Source: Neocallimastix lanati (nom. inval.) (Eukaryota; Neocallimastigomycota; Neocallimastigomycetes; Neocallimastigales; Neocallimastigaceae). Taken from it: a stretch of 47,500 bases of DNA. The DNA lies in the NCBI GenBank assembly GCA_016946835.1, contig JACVTC010000059.1, forward strand, positions 555,001 to 602,500, read 5' to 3'. Position numbers and translations under genes: made by a program. This document shows, piece by piece, positions 22,657 through 47,500 of this stretch (position 1 is the first letter of the stretch; every line of letters begins with the position of its first letter). Under the pieces are notes generated by a model. It saw only the letters and a program-made list of their open reading frames with translations. It searched no databases and was not told the origin of the DNA.

Positions 22657-22834
22657 TATATTTTAAAAGAATTTGTATTATGTTTCTTTTTTATTATTTT
22701 CTTAACAGAAAATATAAATTTACAATATATTTTATTAAATACTAAAATTTATATTATACCAATAAAACCAATAGAATATATTAATTTAAAAAAGAAAGAT
22801 AAGAAATAAAAGTATTTAAATAGTTTAGTAGCAA
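22370..22834. other. Region between the orphan exon and REXO4
   Basis: Contains a pure (TTA)n run (22380-22466), TA repeats near 22640-22662 and otherwise AT-rich DNA. It should contain the REXO4 promoter on the plus strand. No coding segment in phase with the orphan exon was found. Confidence 0.6.
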
Positions 22835-24365
22835 ATGGAAAAGTTATTAAGTAAAGCAAGAAGTTCAAGTAATTGGAAGCAATTAAGCAAAGTAATTTAA
22901 TATTATAATTTTACAACATATTGAAATATTTAATATATTAAGATGTGAATTATAAATTAATACATATAATAATATATATGATATTTATTGTTCGTAACAA
23001 TAAGCAAATGAAAAAAGAAGGAAATAAAAAAAGAAAATCAGATAATATTAATAATTCTTCAAATAAAAAACAAAAGAAAAATAAGAAAGAATTTAAGGCA
23101 ACTGAAAAAGAAGATAAAACCATTAATAATGAAAATGAAGAACTAAATGAAGAAAAGTAATTATAGATTAATTTGCAATATAATTAAAAACTAAAATAAG
23201 CAAAGTATAATTTTAAAATATATAGTTAACTTTATTAAATTTCAAATTTAAAAGAATAATAATTATAACAAATAAAATATATATATATGAAAAAGAAAGG
23301 ATTTTAAATATAATTGTTCAATTTATTATATGTTTTATTATTTAATTTATATTAATAGTATCTCTGATACTGAAAATAGAGATAAAATTACCACTGCTAG
23401 AGATTTAAAGATTTTAGATTCATTATTCAAAGAAATTAATGAAAAAGAAGAAACGAATAATGTTGATAAAAAGTCTAAAAAAGGAAAAAAGAATAAGAAA
23501 AAAATAAATATTGATAATGACAAAAAACCTTCATTAGTAGAAAGTGGTAGTACCTCTAAAAAAAGGTAAATAATTTTCTTTAAAAAAAAAAGAATTTTTT
23601 TTTTTATTAAAATTTTCATTTATAAAATTAATGATTCATTAATTTAAAGAGCTCAAGAAAAAAAAAATATTAAAAATCATATTTACCATTATAAATATAA
23701 AAACTTAATATTAAATATATATAGAATTGGAAAATATGTTGCAATGGATTGTGAAATGGTAGGTGTTGGTCCAGAAGGAAAAGAATCAGTGTTAGCTAGA
23801 GTTAGTATTGTTAATTATTATGGAAATGTAATTTTAGACAAATTCGTTTTACCAAGAGAAAAAGTAGTTGATTACAGAACACATGTTAGTGGTATTACAA
23901 AAGAAATTTTGAAAGATGGTAAGAAGTAATGGTGATAATTAATTAATTATAAGATCTTATATCTATGGAACAACTAGTAATAATAATTATGGTTTTCTTA
24001 ACTTTTTATTATTATTATTATTAATATTATTATTATTCTTTTATGCACATATGAATTTAATTGTTTAGCTGAACCATTCTTAGATGTACAAAAGGAAGTA
24101 GCTGATATATTGAAAGATAAAATAGTTGTTGGACATGCTTTACAAAATGATTTTGGTGCATTGTTATTAGATCATCCATATAAATTAATTCGTGATACAT
24201 CACATTATAAACCATTCAGAAAAATTACTAACGGTCGTACTCCAAGTTTAAAAAAATTAACAAAGGTTATTCTGGGATTAGATGTACAAGGAGGCGAGCA
24301 CTCTTCTGTAAGAAACAATAGATATATATTATTGTTTATCTATCTATTTCATTTTAAGATTTATA

Positions 24366-24401
<36 letters not shown>

Positions 24402-24568
24402 TAATAATTAAATATATTTAATTCATATTATTATAATAATAGGTTGAAGATGCCCAAGCCACAATGTTATTATATCGTAAAGTTAGAAATGAATGGGAAA
24501 GTGAATTAAGAAAAAAGAAAAATCATAATGACGGAACAATTATAGACAAAAATGCCAATAATATTTAA
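22835..24568 (+). CDS. REXO4: RNA exonuclease 4 (REX4/REXO4), DEDDh 3'-5' exonuclease
   Basis: Nuclear/nucleolar DEDDh exonuclease implicated in pre-rRNA processing in yeast (Rex4). Six exons (22835-22891, 23005-23156, 23359-23565, 23725-23918, 24069-24307, 24443-24568) keep phase and give 324 aa, close to the yeast size. The N-terminal half is Lys-rich and low-complexity (likely nucleolar targeting) and begins [19 protein letters not shown]. The exonuclease domain has Exo [13 protein letters not shown] (catalytic Asp, Glu), then [11 protein letters not shown], Exo [11 protein letters not shown] (Asp) and Exo [20 protein letters not shown] (His and Asp) formed across the last intron. All catalytic residues are intact. 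It is divergent from the orphan exon and convergent with the SAC3-like gene. Confidence 0.93.
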
Positions 24569-25062
<494 letters not shown>

Positions 25063-26636
25063 TTATTTTTTCTTCTTAGGAACTCTTAAAGTAATTTGTT
25101 CTTTGGTTATTCTTTTATTAAAATCAGTATTAGTATTATTTGGGAGTTGTTTCCAACTTTCAAATAAATAAGTCTTTAAATCTTCATAGTTATCTATAAT
25201 TAGCCATTTTTTAATATCATCAGTAGGAAGAGTGAAATAAGCTTTTGTTAATAATGTTAGAGTTCTTTTTCTAATTTCTGGAACACGACACTTCAAATTA
25301 TTAAAATATTATATAAGTTATTTATTTATTTACATATTTATTAATTCATTTAATCATTTTTAGTAACTTTAATTTTATAATAATAATAATAATATGATAA
25401 TTACCTGTATCAATATTCTATCGTACTCATTAGCTTTGTCATATAGTTTTCCAAATTCAATATAATTTATTGGAGCAACATTAAATAAAATTAAAATTTC
25501 ATAAACGAAAGATATTTCCGGAGAGTTCTTAAGTTCTTCAGATAATGAATTATAAATAGATAGTACTTCTTGAGAATTTCCAATAAAAGTTTTTTCTATA
25601 TTCCGTGGTTGTAAATAACATATTAGATAAAGTAAATAATATTTTATATATTCAGCTTTATTATTTTTTTGTTCATTTTCATATTTAAAATTTTCATAAA
25701 GTGTTAATATTAAATAAGAAAGACTTTTCCATAATTCTTCAAAATTATTAGCTTTTAATGCAATTCTACTTGATAATTCAAATACTAAATTATTTATAAA
25801 ATAAAATAATAAAACCAATATAATAAAACGGTATAAAATATTAAAATAAATATTTTAATAAAATAAATTTAAAAATAATAAAATATATATATATATATAT
25901 CGACCTTCAATAGTAAATTCATTAATTTCTCCAGATGAGACAATGCCTTCTCTTAATTTTCCTTTTAATTTATAAAAATTTACATTTAATTTAAAATATT
26001 ACAAGTACATAAAAATATATAGATATAATCTATTTATTAAATTAAAAATAATTTACTTAAAGAAGCCAAAATAGGATCTAATGAACATTCCTTGATATTT
26101 TCAAAATCAACTTTCTCTATCTTTATTTTATAATATTATAATTAATAATAAAATATTAAAATATTATGAGTTATATACAAAATAAATATTTTAAATTTAC
26201 TTTCTCCAGTATATAATTATAAAATTGTTTTTGAGTTTCTGGTTGTCTTAAACTTAATTAATTGAAATAACAATAATAAATATAAAATAAAAAAATAAAA
26301 CAAAATAAAATAAAATAAAATAAAATAATATATATATATATATATATATTACTATCGATATTTTTATTATATTTAAAATAACAAAACATTGCAAATTTTA
26401 ATATCAAGATTTTATATTCCTAATTACTCTTCACATTTATTATTACTATTTCCTCGACTTATATAACCCACTCTTTCCCATCTTTTATTTTTATCATTAT
26501 TATTTTGACCTTTATTTTTCCAGCTTGCTAATGGATCATTCGTACTATTTTTATTATTATTAGATTTATTGTACGATTTATTGTAAGATTTATTATATGA
26601 TTTATTATACGATTTATTATATGATTTATTATTCAT
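25063..26636 (-). CDS. SAC3/GANP-type PCI-domain protein (Thp3/LENG8-like)
   Basis: Six phase-consistent exons (26636-26428, 26252-26201, 26120-26057, 25961-25905, 25784-25405, 25290-25063) give 329 aa. The N-terminus is six SYNK-type tetrapeptides, then an Asn-rich linker with DPLASWKNKGQ and RWERVGYISRG. The core LRKLREGIVSSGEINEFTIE, VFELSSRIALKANNFEEL resembles the SAC3/GANP region IRxDLxxQ..xxFTVxVYExxARIALE of Thp3/LENG8 proteins. The C-terminal VPEIRKRTLTLLTKAYFTL and the helix pattern after it fit a PCI (CSN8/PSMD8/eIF3k) module. Such proteins act in transcription-coupled mRNA handling or as lid-complex subunits. The family call is moderate and the exact orthologue is not established. 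It ends in a basic tail (VPKKKK). Confidence 0.72.
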
Positions 26637-26799
26637 TTATAATTGTTAATATTTTTAATATATTTCTAAAGTATAAAAAAAAAATTAATAAAAAAAATTC
26701 TTTATATTAAATTTTTATATTATATTTATTCCTATAAAAAATTTTTCCCAAAAAAATTAAAATACTCTAAAATTAAAATTGTATTATAACTAAATTAAA
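26637..26799. promoter_or_regulatory. Short shared upstream region of the SAC3-like gene and REV1
   Basis: Only 163 bp separate the two divergent ATG codons, so both 5' UTRs and core promoters must lie here or overlap. The DNA is AT-rich with A and T runs; no clear TATA or CCAAT element stands out. Inference from geometry only. Confidence 0.5.
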
Positions 26800-33681
<6,882 letters not shown>

Positions 33682-33917
33682 ATTATAAATTGAAAAATAT
33701 GTTATTCTTTCATCCTTTATAAATAAAAAATTAAAAATTTTACAATATAAAATGATTAATTTAAATAATTATAATTTAAATTTTAAATATTGCTGATAGC
33801 ATTGCTAAAAATAACTAAAAATTCTTACATTATAAATTTTAAAAATTATTTTCAATTTATAATTAAAATTGTATTATATTTAATACTTTTATTAAAATAT
33901 TAAAAACAATTAAGGAA

Positions 33918-33951
<34 letters not shown>

Positions 33952-34267
33952 ATAAAAAGAATAAGACCTAAAATATCAATTGTAAAAATATAACAGTATA
34001 TTACTTTATTTTTATTGTATATTTTTATTTATATTATTTAATGAATTTTTATGAAATATGTATAAAATATAAATTAATATAAATTAAAATTTAAATAGTT
34101 TTAAATATATATTACATATTAGAAGATTAAAAGAAGGATAATTATTAATTTTATCAATTAATTTATAATAAGTAATATTTAGCATATTCTTTGATTTGTA
34201 CTATTATTATTAACAATGCTAATAAAAACTATAATATATATATATGATTAGTATTACTATTACTCAA

Positions 34268-34298
<31 letters not shown>

Positions 34299-34614
34299 TT
34301 AAAAATAAAAATTTAAACAAAAAAAAAAATATATAATTAATATTTATTATAAAATATAATAAATAAAAATAAAAATAAAAATAAAAAATAATAAAAATAA
34401 AAAAAGAGATCTGATAATTTAAATAGAATTAATATAATATTATAAAATAAAAATTATTTATAAGCAATATTAATATTTATATTGCTAATAACTAATTCTA
34501 TAAATAATATTATTATACTAAAATTAATTATAAAAAATTATAAAAAAAATAATAATAATAAATTAATAAAAAATATAATTAGTCTATATATATTATTATT
34601 ATTTTTTATTATCA
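33682..34614. other. Convergent intergenic stretch between REV1 and NCAPD2
   Basis: About 930 bp of AT-rich DNA holding TA repeats (33920-33948), (AAT)n (34267-34297) and AAAAT-type runs. No coding segment recognised; both genes terminate into it. Confidence 0.7.
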
Positions 34615-43245
<8,631 letters not shown>

Positions 43246-43698
43246 TGTAGTATGAAATAATTATAATATATGGGTATCGAATATAATAACTTTAAACAAT
43301 GATTTAATGTACTAAATTACTTTCTTAATAAAAAAAAAAAAAAAATAAAAAATAAAAAAATAAAAAAAAAAAAAATATAACTATTTTAATAGATATATAT
43401 TTATATATTTTTTTTATAAATGAAAAAATATTATAATAATAATCTTTTTTATAGAAATTTTTAAAAAATTATTTTAATATTAAAATTATAAATTAAATAA
43501 AATTTAAAAAATTGGAAAGGGTCGTTCCATACATTAATTAAATAATGTAAAAAAATTAATAATGTAAATGAATTTTACATTTTTATATTGGAACTTGTAA
43601 TTTTATATATCTATTTATTCATTTATTCATTAATTCATTTATTCATTTATTCATTTATTCATTTATTCATTTATTTATTTATTTATTTATTTATTCAT

Positions 43699-43745
<47 letters not shown>

Positions 43746-44080
43746 TTTTTTATTTTTTATTTATTTAATACATGAAAAAAAAAAAAAAAAAAAAAAAAAA
43801 GCTACAAATATATTGAAATACATTGTAATATAAATAATATATAAGTCAAAATATAATAATTTAAAAGCTTTTAATAATTATGGTGCTAGCAACTCTTTAT
43901 CATAAAATATATTAATAAAATTAGCATATCTATAAGCCCTAAATTCCTGACTCTTAAAACGATTTTTAGCAAAAAAAGCGTTTACAGGACACAATATGTC
44001 AAAGAAAAATAAATTAAAATTTTAAATTATAGTAAAAGTTTTTCATTACGTCAATTAAAGGAATACTAATAAAACTAAAT

Positions 44081-44143
<63 letters not shown>

Positions 44144-46404
44144 TCATTAAATTTTTATTCATATTGTTTTTAGCATATATTTATACAAAAACTATACCAT
44201 TTTACATTTATTAATTAAGGCTCCAGAAATTGTATATATATAAACAATAGGATTTTATGCTATATATATGCTAAAAACTATACATTATTTATATTTTTTT
44301 TTATCTATTTATCTATATATTCATTATTTAATTATTATCAATGTTAAAGAATCCAAGTTTCAGCCTTTAATTAATTATTATTCATTTTTTATTATTAATT
44401 TCTTATTTTTTTTCAAATATGTAATAAAATTATTAGTTTCATATTACTCAATTAATATTACTTTAAGTATATCTTACATATTTATATATTTTAAATTTTA
44501 ATATTAATCCATAAAATAAAAAATAAATTTCTTATTGTATAAATAAATTTATAATATATTTTAATCATAAAACTAAAATATTTTATAATTAAAATTAAAG
44601 AAATAATTTTTATTAAATAAAAATACATAAACCATAAGTTTTTAACTAAAAAATATTTCATTACACTATAAAAATATTTATATATATATAATTAGATCAA
44701 AACTTAGATTTAAGTTTTTAAAAAAAAAAATTTCAACTTGTATATATAATATTTAAAAAACTTCGCTTAAATTACTTAAATAACTTTGTCCTACTTCATT
44801 AAATAGTTTTATGAATTAATCTATCGAAAGTATTGGTGTTATCATGAATTATTTAATATTAATTAAATATATTTATTTTATAATAATAAAACTATAAAAA
44901 AATTAAAAAAAAAAAAAAGAAAAAAAAAAAAAAAAAAGGCTCTAATTTTTTAAATATAAATTACCTAGTCCTACTTTACAAAATAATTTTTTTAAACTAA
45001 GCGATAAAATATATAAAAAAAAATTATTATTATTAATTATTTAATATTAATTTAATAATTAAAAAAATATATAAATATTAAAAAATAAAAAATAAAAAAG
45101 CATCAATCCTCTTTATTTTAACTGTTAATAAAATAATAAATATTAGTTAAATATTTTTTTATTTTAATATTATAATATTTGATTATATTAGATAATAATA
45201 TAATAAATATATGTAATATTATTTAATTATATTCCAGTTTTAATATTACCATTAAATTATATATGGAAAAATATGAAAATTATTTGTAATTTTTTTTTTA
45301 AATTTTTTTTTTTAGCATTATATTAATTATAAAGAATACCAAATTGTAATATATATTTATAGTATATTTATCCACATTTATTTTTTTAAAAAAAAAATAT
45401 AAAAAAATAAATTTAATTTTTTTTTTTAGTTTTCCAAAGTTAAAAATATATATATTTTTTTTTATATTTAAAATTACTACATAATAATTTTCTTTATTAA
45501 TTATATTTGATACCTCAAAGTTTATATTTAAATATATTATTAACAAAATAAATACAGATTATCGGTCAATTTTATATTTGAAAGATTAAAAAATGCAAAA
45601 ACACAGGAAATTATTCTATTCATAAAGAAAATAAAATAATATTATAATTTATTATATTTATTTCTTATACTTAAATAATAATAATAAACCAATGAAATAC
45701 TAAATAGCATAATATCATGACCTTATTATTTTTCTTGAAAAGTATAACGATTCATTTAAAACTTTTTAAATTCTTTAGTTATATATTTCCCTTAAAATCT
45801 GTTTTGTCATTTTTCAATTTTATTAATAAACATAGAACTTTTTTTTTAATACCATCATCTTTGCGTATTTTTAATTGTAGTAATTAAAACAAAAAAAAAA
45901 AAATATATATATATATATATAAACATCATAATCTTAATAAAAAACTAATAATATCACTACTTTCTTTATATTAATATAAAGCAAAATCAAAAATTATTTA
46001 CTTTTTAGATTTTGTTATATAATATATATATATATATTTAAACAACCTTTTAATTTGAATTTAAAATAATTATATTATATATATATTTTTTTTTTTTTAA
46101 TTATATGGTAACACAGGATTTACTATATAACATAATAGATAAATAATTGATAAATATTATATAGTACTATATATTATTTATATTGAACCTTAAATTTTTA
46201 TATTACTTCAATATAAAATAATATATACCCCATTTTTAAAATGACAATTAAAGATATTAGCATAATATTATAACACTAATAAATTGATTGAGATGTTTTT
46301 TTTTTTTTTTTTTTAATAAACTAAATTAAAATTTATATTGATATATATATTACTTTAATCTCAAATAAATAATAATCTTTTTGATTATATATGGCTTTGA
46401 GATA
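43246..46404. other. 3.2 kb AT-rich gap between NCAPD2 and TCTP starts
   Basis: Divergent intergenic region. It contains A-rich runs after the NCAPD2 start, (TTCA/TTTA)n repeats (about 43605-43750), an A-tract (43775-43800), (TTTA)n (about 44078-44145), and scattered TA and T/A runs. The patch 43870-44010 has higher complexity (TGGTGCTAGCAACTC, CTATAAGCCCTAAATTCC) but no open frame or RNA fold I can name. Short open frames at 44268-44501 and 45298-45546 are compositionally random. Confidence 0.65.
43605..43750. repeat. (TTCA)/(TTTA) tetranucleotide array
   Basis: Mixed ATTC and ATTT tetranucleotides passing into pure TTTA. The Phe/Ile/Leu-rich frame across it is an artefact of the repeat. 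Confidence 0.9.
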
Positions 46405-46554
46405 GAAATATTATTGGCCGAATTTTCTTTTTGTATTTTTTTAAGATTTATTATTGGTTGAAAATTTTATATAAATATAATTCAATTTTTTTTTAAATTT
46501 ATAATCACACTTTTTAAAAGTTTTAAATTATTATAATAATAATATTAAATCAAC
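46405..46554 (+). promoter_or_regulatory. Putative TCTP promoter with paired inverted CCAAT boxes
   Basis: TTATTGG occurs twice, at 46411-46417 and 46451-46457. Each contains ATTGG, the inverse of CCAAT, and the two are exactly 40 bp apart. A TATATAAATA element at about 46468-46477 lies about 80 bp before the ATG. The arrangement fits an NF-Y/HAP-type site pair with a TATA box, but is inferred from sequence alone. Confidence 0.5.
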
Positions 46555-47351
46555 ATGATTCTTTATCGTGACGTTATCTCTGGTATGTAACAATGGAAAA
46601 TAAGGATGAATATTGTTGAAATAATATTAAAGTTAATTAATTTAAGAAATATTTTAAAAACAAAGTAATTTGTTAAAAAGAAGTATTGGAAATATTAATT
46701 TAATTATAATTACTATGTATAATTTAAAAAATGAAGGTGATGAAATCGTCTCTGACGCTTACAAGATCACTGAAATTGGTAATGGTATTGCCATTGAAGT
46801 TGACTGTAAAGTAAGTATCGAAATAATAAATTAAATTAAAAATGAAATAATTTATATTTTAAAGGAATATGTAATGTTAAATATAAATTTTTTTTTAAAA
46901 AATAAACAATATTTTAAATAACAATAAATTAAACAAAAAGATGATTACTGTTACTGGTAATGATGATTTCGATATTGGTGCCAACCCATCTGCTGAAGAT
47001 GAAGAAGATGGTCCAATTCCAGAAGATGCTCAAGTAGTTAACAATGTTGTTTACTCTTTCCGTCTTCAAGAAACTCAATTCGACAAAGCATCTTACAAGG
47101 TTTACATGAAGGGTTACATGAAGAGTATTAGAAAGTACCTTCAAGAAAACAACCCAGAACGTGTCCCAGACTTTGAAAAAGAAGCTGTTATTCTTTTCAA
47201 GAAGATTCTTGCTAACTTCAAGGATTACGAATTCTACGTCGGTGAATCTATGGATCCAGATGGTGCTGTCCTTCTTCTTAACTACAGAGAAGATGGTGTA
47301 ACACCATATTTCACTATTTTCAAGGATGGTCTTAAGATTGAAAAATTATAA
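46555..47351 (+). CDS. TPT1: Translationally controlled tumour protein (TCTP/Tma19)
   Basis: Abundant, conserved cytosolic protein associated with ribosomes, growth control and microtubules. Three exons (46555-46582, 46737-46810, 46941-47351) give 170 aa, the normal family length. It begins MILYRDVISGDEIVSDAYKI. The first TCTP signature region is represented by FDIGANPSAEDEEDG. The second is YEFYVGESMDPDGAVLLLNY, with TPYFTIFKDGLKIEKL at the C-terminus. The open frame at 46941-47351 is only the last exon; the family N-terminus is supplied by two short upstream exons with phase kept (TCT G|GT GAT). Codon use is distinct from the other genes, with many AAC, GAC, TTC, TAC and AAG codons, as expected for a highly expressed gene. 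Confidence 0.96.
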
Positions 47352-47500
47352 GATGCCTTTTAATTGAAATACATTTTATAAAATAGAAAAAATATTTTAT
47401 AAATTAGAAATATTTTTTTTAATTATTATTATAATAATTTAAAAGTTATTTAAAATTAAAAAAAATTTTTAAATTAGTAATATAAAAGAAAAAAATATAA
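47352..47500. other. 3' flank of TCTP
   Basis: AT-rich sequence after the TCTP stop, probably 3' UTR and downstream DNA. Nothing else recognised before the window ends. Confidence 0.6.

Noticed and set aside
43870-44010. Possible structured RNA in a higher-complexity patch
   Set aside because: No tRNA box motifs, no paired arms I could trace and no snRNA signature; left as unexplained sequence.
44694-45010. Possible diverged duplication around two AGTCCTACTT-like stretches (44787 and 44965)
   Set aside because: Similarity is limited to about 20 bp in AT-rich DNA and could be chance.

Overview
The window is extremely AT-rich eukaryotic nuclear DNA. It holds intron-dense protein-coding genes, long pure ATT/AAT, TTTA and ATTTT microsatellites, Asn runs encoded almost only by AAT, and one decayed Ty1/copia retrotransposon. 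The gene set combines a fungal-type EFR3 and condensin subunit with a cilium/flagellum-type TSNAXIP1 homologue. With the base composition, this points to a zoosporic early-diverging fungus, most likely an anaerobic gut fungus (Neocallimastigomycota). The organism is an inference, about 70% confident; no rRNA or organelle sequence is present to settle it.

Layout: EFR3 (minus, 272-4051, 8 exons); a 2.4 kb intergenic stretch with a heptanucleotide satellite; a degenerate copia element with LTR remnants (about 6500-9030); ATTTT satellite and a nested minisatellite (about 9.78-10.46 kb); a TSNAXIP1-like gene (minus, 10779-16172, 20 exons); a membrane-anchored class I cyclic-nucleotide phosphodiesterase (minus, 17004-21351, 3 exons); an orphan 75-codon exon (minus, 22142-22369); REXO4 (plus, 22835-24568, 6 exons); a SAC3/PCI-like gene (minus, 25063-26636, 6 exons); REV1 (plus, 26800-33681, 23 exons); condensin subunit 1/NCAPD2 (minus, 34615-43245, 22 exons); a 3.3 kb AT-rich gap; and TCTP (plus, 46555-47351, 3 exons). 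All exon chains were assembled by hand. Reading phase is kept across every junction, and total lengths are whole numbers of codons.

The most striking signal is two AT-AC introns with full minor-spliceosome (U12-type) signatures. One is in TSNAXIP1 (15315-15112, minus strand) and one is the last intron of REV1 (33366-33518). Each has the 9-nt donor ATATCCTTT, a TCCTTAAT branch site (TTCCTTAAT in REV1) and an AC acceptor. Each restores the frame and continues the homology where unspliced reading would hit a stop. All other introns I resolved are GT-AG with short, AT-rich signals, often with an AAAG acceptor. Two U12-type introns in 47 kb imply that this organism keeps a working minor spliceosome, which most studied fungi have lost.

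The genes do not form one pathway. They cover plasma-membrane PI4-kinase anchoring (EFR3), flagellum biology (TSNAXIP1), cyclic-nucleotide signalling (PDE), rRNA/DNA processing (REXO4), translesion synthesis (REV1), chromosome condensation (NCAPD2) and growth/translation (TCTP). REV1 and the SAC3-like gene are divergent and share a 163-bp upstream region. TCTP stands apart by its C-ending codons and a promoter-like pair of inverted CCAAT boxes.
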